This document shows positions 1 to 5,348 of a stretch of DNA of 14,673 nt, piece by piece; position 1 is the stretch's first letter; each line of letters begins with the position of its first letter. Source of the DNA: an uncultured Chlamydiae bacterium (GTDB taxonomy: Bacteria > Chlamydiota > Chlamydiia > Chlamydiales > SM23-39). The DNA lies in the NCBI GenBank assembly GCA_903909295.1, contig CAIVVG010000079.1, positions 1 through 14,673 of the forward strand, read 5' to 3'. Below the pieces are notes generated by a model, which saw only the letters and a list, made by a program, of their open reading frames with translations, made no database searches and was not told the DNA's origin. A program made the position numbers and the translations under genes.

Positions 1-192
1 AGATGCAACATAGGCCCGATTGTAAGGGAAAAGATTATTTTACGCAACATGAAACATGAGACCTACGCAACCACAAACCTGTTCATTTTAACCAATAATA
101 AACAACTTTGACCAGGTTCATAACGAACTGTTACAAGCCCCCACTTCTATCCACAGAGTATTCAAACATTGTGTAAGTCGCAAGGAAATTGT
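1..192. other. Gene-free left edge
   Basis: No convincing gene, RNA or terminator is visible in these AT-rich 192 bases downstream of the protease on the minus strand. Plus-strand frame 1 is open from the edge to a stop at 109-111 and could be the last 36 codons of a gene outside the window, but its peptide is not recognisable and chance can explain it. AACCTG (76-81) and CAGGTT (114-119) form a weak 6-bp inverted repeat. Confidence 0.4.
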
Positions 193-1191
193 CTACAGCA
201 GAGAATCGGCGTAACCAACATAAGCGTTCCAAAGCTCTTGGCCGCTCAACTCTACAGCGAAGGAAATCAAACTCCCCTGCCGATTGACGGTAAGAGAGAT
301 CTTTTTTTCCGGAGGCAAACTCGCGATTTGATTTTGTAGAAAGAACGCCGAGGGAACGGGCATGTCATCAAGATGGGCAATCCGATCTCCATCCAGAATG
401 CCTGCTAGGCATGCCGGTGAATCAGGAATGACTCGTTTGACAACGGCCCCCTGATTGAGATCAAAGTCATAAACATCAAAGGCAGAAACCATTTCTTCTC
501 CCAACTCGACTCCCAAAAAGCTCCGGAGGATTTTTCCAGTGGAAATCAGTTGATTTGCAATCAAAGAAGCGAGATTGCTGGGAGTTGCGAAACAGATTCC
601 TTGATAATAGGAAGAAGCACTGTTTGCAACGCCGATCACTTCCCCTTTGCAATTCAGAAGTGGACCCCCTGAATTGCCTGGGTTCAGGGATGCATCTGTT
701 TGAATGTAGCTCTCAAAATAGGGCGGAAATACCTTTCGATTTTTGCCGCTGACGATCCCTACAGTGATGCTCGCCGCAAGTTTCTCGCTGTGTGGATTTC
801 CGATCGCCATCACACTCTCTCCGAGTTGAACACAATTTGAATCGCCAAATTTCAAATAGGGAAACAAGAGACCCTCTCTTGGCTCAATTTTAAGAACTGC
901 AACATCTGCCAGAGGATCGCCTCCAATTTTAGAGGCTTGGTAGAGCCTGCTAAAGTTGTCCTCGTGCACGACGACGAGCGTTTTGGTCGCAGTTTGAACG
1001 CAATGATCGCACGTAACGATATGACCTTCTGCGCTGATTAAAAAACCGGAGCCGCTACTGTATTCAGAGGGCCAAAAGTACTCGTAGTAAGAGCGAAGAT
1101 ACTCTGCATATTCAGGAGGGGCGTCTCCATAAGCCTTGTGAAAGGGGTTTTCCTCCGCTGCAACAAAAAATAGTTTAAGCCTTTGTTGCAT
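193..1191 (-). CDS. HtrA/DegP-type trypsin-like serine protease with one PDZ domain, no signal peptide
   Basis: A serine endopeptidase of the S1C (HtrA/Deg) family, 332 residues from the chosen ATG. The catalytic triad is readable: His63 in TCDHCVQ, Asp96 in DPLADVAVLKI and Ser174 in NPGNSGGPL. The usual QTDASLNPGNSGGP context of the family is intact. One PDZ domain follows (about residues 215-310, with DSPACLAGILDGDRI). The frame stays open upstream to 1311, but that part runs through tRNA-Thr, so the start must lie after 1254. The ATG at 1191 and a TTG at 1227 are candidates, and neither has a good Shine-Dalgarno. Either start gives no signal peptide, unlike classic periplasmic HtrA, and there is one PDZ rather than two. 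It may be transcribed from the tRNA promoter, 63 bases beyond the tRNA 3' end. The family is clear; location and substrates are unknown. Confidence 0.9.
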   Translation of the reverse strand: MQQRLKLFFVAAEENPFHKAYGDAPPEYAEYLRSYYEYFWPSEYSSGSGFLISAEGHIVTCDHCVQTATKTLVVVHEDNFSRLYQASKIGGDPLADVAVLKIEPREGLLFPYLKFGDSNCVQLGESVMAIGNPHSEKLAASITVGIVSGKNRKVFPPYFESYIQTDASLNPGNSGGPLLNCKGEVIGVANSASSYYQGICFATPSNLASLIANQLISTGKILRSFLGVELGEEMVSAFDVYDFDLNQGAVVKRVIPDSPACLAGILDGDRIAHLDDMPVPSAFFLQNQIASLPPEKKISLTVNRQGSLISFAVELSGQELWNAYVGYADSLL

Positions 1192-1253
1192 TTTTGCAAA
1201 GAGGACATCTGTAGCTCGACTTTGCAATTCGGTGGCAGACAAAAATGAATTTT

Positions 1254-1326
1254 TGCCTGAAGCCAGAATCGAACTGACGACCTTCGCATTACGAATGCGC
1301 TGCTCTACCAACTGAGCTATTCAGGC
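1254..1326 (-). tRNA. tRNA-Thr (anticodon CGU)
   Basis: A 73-nt cloverleaf folds on the minus strand. The acceptor stem GCCTGAA/TTCAGGC is perfect, the D stem is GCTC/GAGC, the anticodon loop is TTCGTAA and the T stem is GTCAG/CTGGC. Anticodon CGU reads ACG (Thr). The only unpaired position is G27-A43, which I recall also in E. coli tRNA-Thr(CGU). The discriminator is A73 and CCA is not encoded. The 3' trailer contains a 7-bp AT palindrome (1240-1255). Confidence 0.97.
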
Positions 1327-1339
1327 GAGAAAGGCCTCC

Positions 1340-1369
1340 AGTTTATGTCACTTTTTATTTTTCAGTCAA
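1340..1369 (-). promoter_or_regulatory. Promoter of tRNA-Thr
   Basis: On the minus strand TTGACT (1369-1364, 5/6 match to the -35 consensus) is followed after 18 bp by TAAACT (1345-1340). The predicted transcription start lies about 7 bases before the tRNA 5' end at 1326. It is back to back with the ispD promoter: the palindrome around the ispD -10 begins 2 bp beyond this -35. Confidence 0.6.
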
Positions 1370-1370
1370 T

Positions 1371-1382
1371 CGAGTATACTCG
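1371..1382 (+). promoter_or_regulatory. Perfect 12-bp palindrome holding the ispD -10 box
   Basis: CGAGTATACTCG is a perfect palindrome. It contains TATACT (1375-1380), a -10 hexamer placed 6 bases before the ATG at 1387. No good -35 is visible (TTTTTA at 1352-1357, 17 bp upstream). The palindrome could be only the promoter core or an operator; the sequence does not decide. Confidence 0.45.
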
Positions 1383-1386
1383 CGGC

Positions 1387-2067
1387 ATGTTTCAGGAAAA
1401 ATCAGTCGGAGCTGTTTTATTGATGGGGGGCACTGGCAGTCGTTTGGGGGGCTCCATACCCAAACAATTCTTGCTCCTCGGCGAGAAGCCTGTGTTTATG
1501 TATGCTCTAGAAACTCTGGTAGCAAGCGGCTGTTTCGACGAGATCCTCCTCGTGTGCCATGCGGATTGGGTGGCGGTCGCCAGAGAGTGGGCTCCTCTTG
1601 CTCAGATTGTTGTGGGGGGAGCTTCGAGGCAAGAGTCTTCTTGGCTGGGGATTCAGGGATTTGAAAAACAACCTGACCTGATTTTGATTCACGATGCGGT
1701 GCGCCCCTTCGTCTCCGAGCGCATTGTGAGGAATAACTTACAAGCGGCTTCAGACCTAGGCGCGGCCGATACCTGCATCCCCTCCGCCGATACGTTGGTT
1801 CACGCTCCTGAGGGAGGGACCATTGCCGCCATCCCTCGGCGAGCCGACTATTTACGGGGACAGACCCCTCAAACGTTCCGCAGTGATTGGCTCCATCAGG
1901 CCCATCTTGCAGCTTGTGCGACAGGGCTCTCAGAGAGCACGGACGATTGTAAGCTCGTATTGGAACTGGGGCACCCCATTGCCGTAGTGCCCGGAGAAGA
2001 GGCGAACTTCAAAATCACGACCTCTTTCGACTTCTGGTTAGCGGAGCAGTTCCTCCTCAACACTTAA
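1387..2067 (+). CDS. ispD: 2-C-methyl-D-erythritol 4-phosphate cytidylyltransferase
   Basis: IspD couples CTP and MEP to give CDP-methylerythritol, the third step of the non-mevalonate isoprenoid pathway in the cytoplasm. From ATG 1387 the protein has 226 residues, a normal family length. The nucleotide loop is seen as LLMGGTGSRLGGSIPKQF (11-28), with the Arg19 and Lys26 positions used in catalysis. IHDAVRP is at 101-107, RGQTPQTF at 157-164 and NFKITT at 207-212, with Lys209 matching the conserved MEP-site lysine. An upstream in-frame ATG at 1345 would add 14 unconserved residues through the -10 palindrome, so I prefer 1387. No Shine-Dalgarno precedes either start, which fits a leaderless message. 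It is monocistronic here and divergent from tRNA-Thr. Confidence 0.94.
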   Translation: MFQEKSVGAVLLMGGTGSRLGGSIPKQFLLLGEKPVFMYALETLVASGCFDEILLVCHADWVAVAREWAPLAQIVVGGASRQESSWLGIQGFEKQPDLILIHDAVRPFVSERIVRNNLQAASDLGAADTCIPSADTLVHAPEGGTIAAIPRRADYLRGQTPQTFRSDWLHQAHLAACATGLSESTDDCKLVLELGHPIAVVPGEEANFKITTSFDFWLAEQFLLNT

Positions 2068-2069
2068 TA

Positions 2070-2102
2070 AACTAAAATTTGAATAAATATTATATTTTAG
2101 TT
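2070..2102 (+). terminator. AT-rich hairpin after ispD
   Basis: AACTAAAAT (2070-2078) is repeated inverted as ATTTTAGTT (2094-2102), a 9-bp stem with a 15-base loop. It lies just after the ispD stop and before the next promoter. The stem is weak and has no T run, so a terminator role is only possible. Confidence 0.25.
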
Positions 2103-2129
2103 ACCGTAAAATCCTATAATTGGTATAAT
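2101..2129 (+). promoter_or_regulatory. Promoter of the first small paralogue
   Basis: TGGTATAAT gives a perfect extended -10 (TATAAT 2124-2129), 8 bases before the ATG at 2138. A second TATAAT lies at 2115-2120. The -35 region (TTACCG, 2101-2106) is weak. The predicted transcription start is within two bases of the ATG. Confidence 0.6.
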
Positions 2130-2137
2130 AATCACAT

Positions 2138-2491
2138 ATGGCAAACCCTGTAAGACCCAATTCAGCAATTCCTCGCTTCCCGTTGAGGCATTTCTCCCTT
2201 CCTGAGCCCATACCCATCTTCCTCAGGTTAGACAGGGAACAAGCCACGGTTGTTATCACCCGGGTGCACCACCAATTAGCGGCAGTGGATGACAGAGTAG
2301 ACCCCGACGAGCCCCTTTCAATCTCACGAATTCAGGACGTATGCCAAGGCATCCTATCGAGCCACAGCTCCCCAAACGCAAGAGATGTGCCCAATGATTC
2401 TGTAGATACCGAGCGAAAGGTCGGTTTATTAATCATGGGCCACTCTGTTCAATTAAAATCTAAGGCTGTCAAACGCTTATTTTGGGACTAG
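2138..2491 (+). CDS. Small protein of unknown function, first of a tandem paralogue pair
   Basis: 117 residues, family not recognised. No signal peptide or membrane segment is visible. The N-terminal 25 residues are Pro/Ser/Arg-rich and look unstructured. The core shares spaced positions with the next gene: PIPIFLRL...EQAT...I, then SRIQD near residue 67, then LLIMGHSVQLKSKAVKR near the C-terminus. That level of match suggests an old duplication. It has its own perfect TATAAT 8 bases upstream and no Shine-Dalgarno. Reality as a gene is supported by the promoter, the paralogue and the clean frame. A secreted effector is one possibility given the disordered start and small size, but nothing in the sequence proves it. 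Confidence 0.7.
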   Translation: MANPVRPNSAIPRFPLRHFSLPEPIPIFLRLDREQATVVITRVHHQLAAVDDRVDPDEPLSISRIQDVCQGILSSHSSPNARDVPNDSVDTERKVGLLIMGHSVQLKSKAVKRLFWD

Positions 2492-2500
2492 AGTTCGACT

Positions 2501-2529
2501 TTGCAAAAAAAGAACCGGTTTTGTATAAT
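2501..2529 (+). promoter_or_regulatory. Promoter of the second small paralogue
   Basis: TTGCAA (2501-2506), a 17-bp spacer and a perfect TATAAT (2524-2529) form a good sigma-70-type promoter. The -10 ends 9 bases before the ATG at 2539, so the predicted leader is only about 2-4 bases. The second paralogue therefore has its own transcription unit. Confidence 0.68.
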
Positions 2530-2538
2530 TAGCGGCCT

Positions 2539-2931
2539 ATGGCATCCAGGCTAAGACAACAAGACACAGCTATTTCCAGAACGAGGATATCTGCGGCCAT
2601 TGACCCTGTTCCTAACTTTCACAAGCTTTCTCTAGAAGCTGCAACGCAGGCGATTAACGATCGGCGCTCTGCTCTAGAAGGGGCGTACGTTCTTCGTCCA
2701 GGGGAAGTGGTAGATGTCCAACGGATCCAGCAAGCATACGAACGGTTTCATCTGTTGATGCAGAGCGCTCCAGCAATCGCCGCCGCATCCCCTCCCACCA
2801 GCTCCGAGCTCAACATAGCGCTACTGCTGGAAGGATTTTCTCTATTGAAAAATCGGGATGTCAAAAGAACAACTATTTGTAATTTATATCCGGAACCGCG
2901 GGATAGAAAAAGGCCGCGGACACCTTCTTAG
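2539..2931 (+). CDS. Small protein of unknown function, second of a tandem paralogue pair, with basic C-terminus
   Basis: 130 residues, family not recognised. It shares with the preceding gene PVPNFHKL...EAAT..I (residues about 23-39), VQRIQQ near residue 60 and LLLEGFSLLKNRDVKR near residues 95-110. No signal peptide or membrane helix is seen. A Pro/Ala/Ser-rich stretch joins the two conserved parts. Unlike its neighbour it carries a basic tail, RDRKRPRTPS, at the very C-terminus, which resembles a monopartite nuclear localisation signal, though short basic tails are common by chance. The stop codon overlaps the stop codon of der on the other strand (4 bases shared). It has its own promoter. 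An effector function would be a guess. Confidence 0.7.
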   Translation: MASRLRQQDTAISRTRISAAIDPVPNFHKLSLEAATQAINDRRSALEGAYVLRPGEVVDVQRIQQAYERFHLLMQSAPAIAAASPPTSSELNIALLLEGFSLLKNRDVKRTTICNLYPEPRDRKRPRTPS

Positions 2932-4268
2932 AGAACGGGTTTTGCATCCAAGGGGGTTCTTCCCTTGCCGCGCGCCTCTAGGACGAGAGGACATCCAGAA
3001 TAGCCGTAACTTTCACGGAATTGATTGATTAAGTACTTTTTATACGCTTCTGTAAGCAGCGTGGGATTGTTCACGAACAGGACATATTTCGGGGGAGCGG
3101 TTTCCACCTGGGTCATGTAGTAAATGCGGAGACGCTTGCCAATGATCAGAGGGGGGTGGACTTTTTGTACGCACTTGCCTACAAACTGGTTGAGCATTCC
3201 GGTGGAGATGCGGCGGTTTCTCTGTTCATAAACCAACTTAACCTGGGGCAAAATCTTCTCCAAATTGCGCTCTTCGAGAGCGGAGATAAAGAGGGTCGGG
3301 CAGTGGTTTAAAAAGGGGATCTCTTCCCGCACGCCGCGGAGGGCATGCTCCATCTGCAGATCTTTGACCAGATCCCATTTGTTGAAGACGAGAATACAGC
3401 TACGCCCTTGCGCTTCAATTTCGCTCGCAATCCGTTTTTCCTGAGTCGTGAAGCCCTCAAAAGAATCGAGGACGAGGACACACACATCGGCGCGGGCAAT
3501 GGCCTCGTCTGTCCGGATCGCGGCAAATTTATCGACGACCTCGCTCTCTGCTTTTTTACGTCGAATTCCGGCCGTGTCGATCAAGATGTATTCTTGCCCT
3601 TCATGCTGCAAAGAGACGTCGACCGCATCGCGAGTCGTGCCGGCGACGGGGCTGACAATCGCCCTCTCTTCGTGCAAAAGGCAGTTGAGCAGGGTCGACT
3701 TGCCGACATTGGGACGCCCCACAATCGCCACTCGAATGCCGCCGGTTGGGGGCGGCAGGGGAACCTCTTCTTCCTCAGGAACAGCGGCCAGCGCCTTTTC
3801 CAAGAGCTCGGCGATCTGGTAGCCTTGAAGAGCTGAGATGCCAATCATGTTCCGAATCCCGAGGCTGTAGAAGGGGTGGAGTTTGTCCTCGTCGCTCATC
3901 TGGTCGATTTTGTTGACGGCTAAGATCGTCGATTTTTTCGCTTTGAGGAGTGCCTTGGCGATTTCGGCATCCCAAACGGAGGCCCCCACTTGACCGTCTG
4001 TCACGAGGATGACCACGTCGGCCTCCTCAATGGCGATCTCCGCCTGTCGCCGTACCTCTTGATAGAACGGAAGGGTGCCGGTCGAGTCAATCCCCCCCGT
4101 GTCGATCAGGATGAAGGGGCGCCCAAAGCACTCCGCCTGCGCATAGAGCCGGTCGCGGGTAATGCCCTCTTGCTCATCGACGATCGAGAGCCTTTTTTGA
4201 CAGATCCGGTTGAAAAGAGCTGATTTCCCCACATTGGGCCGCCCTACCAGGGCAATCTTAGGAAGCAT
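2928..4268 (-). CDS. der: GTPase Der (EngA), ribosome biogenesis
   Basis: Der is an essential double GTPase that assists maturation of the 50S ribosomal subunit in the cytoplasm. The 446-residue protein has the full family layout. G domain 1 shows GRPNVGKS (9-16), DTGG (56-59), NKID (119-122) and SAL (145-147). An acidic linker EEEE lies near 165-168. G domain 2 shows GRPNVGKS (184-191), DTAG (231-234), NKWD (296-299) and SAL (329-331). A C-terminal KH-like domain runs from about 352 to 446 and ends in a basic tail (ARGKGRTP). No key residue is missing. The ATG at 4268 has no Shine-Dalgarno but lies 10 bases after a TATACT. The 3' end overlaps the convergent small gene by 4 bases. Confidence 0.97.
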   Translation of the reverse strand: MLPKIALVGRPNVGKSALFNRICQKRLSIVDEQEGITRDRLYAQAECFGRPFILIDTGGIDSTGTLPFYQEVRRQAEIAIEEADVVILVTDGQVGASVWDAEIAKALLKAKKSTILAVNKIDQMSDEDKLHPFYSLGIRNMIGISALQGYQIAELLEKALAAVPEEEEVPLPPPTGGIRVAIVGRPNVGKSTLLNCLLHEERAIVSPVAGTTRDAVDVSLQHEGQEYILIDTAGIRRKKAESEVVDKFAAIRTDEAIARADVCVLVLDSFEGFTTQEKRIASEIEAQGRSCILVFNKWDLVKDLQMEHALRGVREEIPFLNHCPTLFISALEERNLEKILPQVKLVYEQRNRRISTGMLNQFVGKCVQKVHPPLIIGKRLRIYYMTQVETAPPKYVLFVNNPTLLTEAYKKYLINQFRESYGYSGCPLVLEARGKGRTPLDAKPVL

Positions 4269-4278
4269 AGCAGCAGAG

Positions 4279-4284
4279 AGTATA
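4279..4284 (-). promoter_or_regulatory. -10 box of der
   Basis: TATACT on the minus strand ends 10 bases before the der ATG. The -35 region (TAGCAA, 17 bp upstream) is weak. The predicted 5' leader would be only about 3-4 bases. Confidence 0.45.
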
Positions 4285-4383
4285 CGTCATGAGCGGGATG
4301 TTTGCTAGGGTTTTGCTAAGTAACTGATAATTAGCTGGTTAAATTTAATTAACAGAATTGGTGACTTTTTGTTGTTTTTGTGT

Positions 4384-4403
4384 TATAATTAACTAAATAT
4401 AAT
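4384..4403 (+). promoter_or_regulatory. Tandem TATAAT boxes before the Inc-like gene
   Basis: Two perfect TATAAT hexamers lie at 4384-4389 and 4398-4403 in a very AT-rich spacer between the divergent der and the Inc-like gene. The second ends 13 bases before the ATG at 4417. No clear -35 is seen for either (T-rich GTTGTTTTTG lies upstream). Confidence 0.5.
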
Positions 4404-4416
4404 AACGAGATAATGT

Positions 4417-5310
4417 ATGAATTACATTAATGGACTTCCAGAAGACATTGTAAAAGAGTCTCGCAGCTTCTACACACGACTCCAAGAAAGGGATGAGGAC
4501 ATTTCGAGAGAGTGGACACGGCTCTATAGAGAAGCCAATGGCAACGGAAGGGAGATTCCTCAAGGGGCCTTAGAGAAATTTTCTCTTTTTGGCAAACAAC
4601 TTCGAGAAAGGGATCTAATCATCTGGAAACAGTTAGACCGTTTCCGTGATAAAGCAAACTCTACGCTAGGCCCCTTTGAAAAATCTCTTATTCAACAACA
4701 ATACCCACAATTTAAACCTATTTTCACAGCTCAGATCGGGGACTTTTATAAACCATTTGCTGTTGCTCAGGCGCTCTTACGAGCGCCCTCTCCCACTGCT
4801 GCAACTACGGAAACCGGCTCGCCCTCTTCTCGTTCTCGCCCCCTTTCAGCATCGTCTCAATCAGATAGCGAAAACCTTAATCTCATAATCAGCGACTATG
4901 TCTCCACTCCGCTTGCCCCACCACCTGAGTATGATGCTCTAGTTAAAAAACTTTCGTCTCTACCCTCCCTATCTCCGGGTGCAAAGGGCACGTTCGAGCA
5001 CGCCCAGGTAAAAACAGATGTTCTGGCATTGCCAGAATATTTGTCCTCCCCTCTATTACAGAAATATCACCACGTGATAGGACCCCACGTTCCTACTACC
5101 CAAGAGCCCTATACCCCCCCTCGAGAAGACAAAACGCTCCCGATGACGCCCAAGAGAAAACTCTGTATTGCGGGCGGCATTGCTGCTTTTATCGGCGCCG
5201 TGATTGCCAGCGTTTTCTCAGGGGGCTTATTGCTCCTCATTCCCCTCGTGGCATTCTTCCTCTCTTTCGCGATCGGCAGCTACAGAGAGAAAATTCCTAG
5301 CCAAGAATAA
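4417..5310 (+). CDS. Inc-like membrane protein with C-terminal hydrophobic hairpin and internal duplication
   Basis: 297 residues, no family recognised from the soluble part. The N-terminal region is charged and helical and contains a 40-residue duplication: LQERDEDI...AN at 22-41 matches LRERDLII...AN at 62-81. A Ser/Pro/Thr-rich, probably disordered segment covers about 124-243. The C-terminus carries two hydrophobic helices (about 250-267 and 271-287) joined by a very short SGG turn and flanked by KRK before and REK after. This bilobed hairpin is the hallmark of chlamydial Inc proteins, type III-secreted proteins inserted in the inclusion membrane; many Incs have it N-terminally, some C-terminally. 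No N-terminal signal peptide is present, as expected for type III export. The start has a weak GAGA Shine-Dalgarno. Inc identity is inference; a tail-anchored inner-membrane protein is the alternative. Confidence 0.78.
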   Translation: MNYINGLPEDIVKESRSFYTRLQERDEDISREWTRLYREANGNGREIPQGALEKFSLFGKQLRERDLIIWKQLDRFRDKANSTLGPFEKSLIQQQYPQFKPIFTAQIGDFYKPFAVAQALLRAPSPTAATTETGSPSSRSRPLSASSQSDSENLNLIISDYVSTPLAPPPEYDALVKKLSSLPSLSPGAKGTFEHAQVKTDVLALPEYLSSPLLQKYHHVIGPHVPTTQEPYTPPREDKTLPMTPKRKLCIAGGIAAFIGAVIASVFSGGLLLLIPLVAFFLSFAIGSYREKIPSQE

Positions 5311-5322
5311 CCTTCCGACTTA

Positions 5323-5342
5323 CCCTCTTTGGTTAAAGGGGG
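5323..5342 (+). promoter_or_regulatory. Hairpin sequestering the carrier gene's Shine-Dalgarno
   Basis: CCCTCTTT (5323-5330), loop GGTT and AAAGGGGG (5335-5342) form an 8-bp stem with one G-U pair, extendable by A5322-T5343. The 3' arm is the purine-rich Shine-Dalgarno of the gene starting at 5349 (spacing 6). The upstream gene stops at 5310, so a ribosome terminating there could disturb the stem. No T run follows, so it is not a typical terminator. Confidence 0.5.
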
Positions 5343-5348
5343 TGTCCA

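Noticed and set aside
1..111. Open plus-strand frame at the left edge (36 codons)
   Set aside because: Short, unrecognised and within chance length; could be the tail of an outside gene but cannot be supported.
147..155. CTATCCACA, one base from a DnaA box
   Set aside because: Single imperfect copy without neighbours, AT-rich unwinding array or dnaA/dnaN context; not an origin.
1240..1255. AT palindrome CAAAAAT-GA-ATTTTTG as a terminator of the tRNA
   Set aside because: Only A-T pairs with a 2-base loop; too weak for an intrinsic terminator, and the protease follows directly.
1192..1311. N-terminal extension of the HtrA-like frame up to 1311
   Set aside because: It would be encoded by tRNA-Thr sequence (1254-1326); an open frame through the tRNA is chance.
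1345..1386. Longer ispD start at 1345
   Set aside because: It adds 14 residues with no family similarity, runs over the promoter palindrome and has no Shine-Dalgarno.
3345..4223. Plus-strand open frames opposite der
   Set aside because: Shadow frames of a clear, intact GTPase gene on the other strand.
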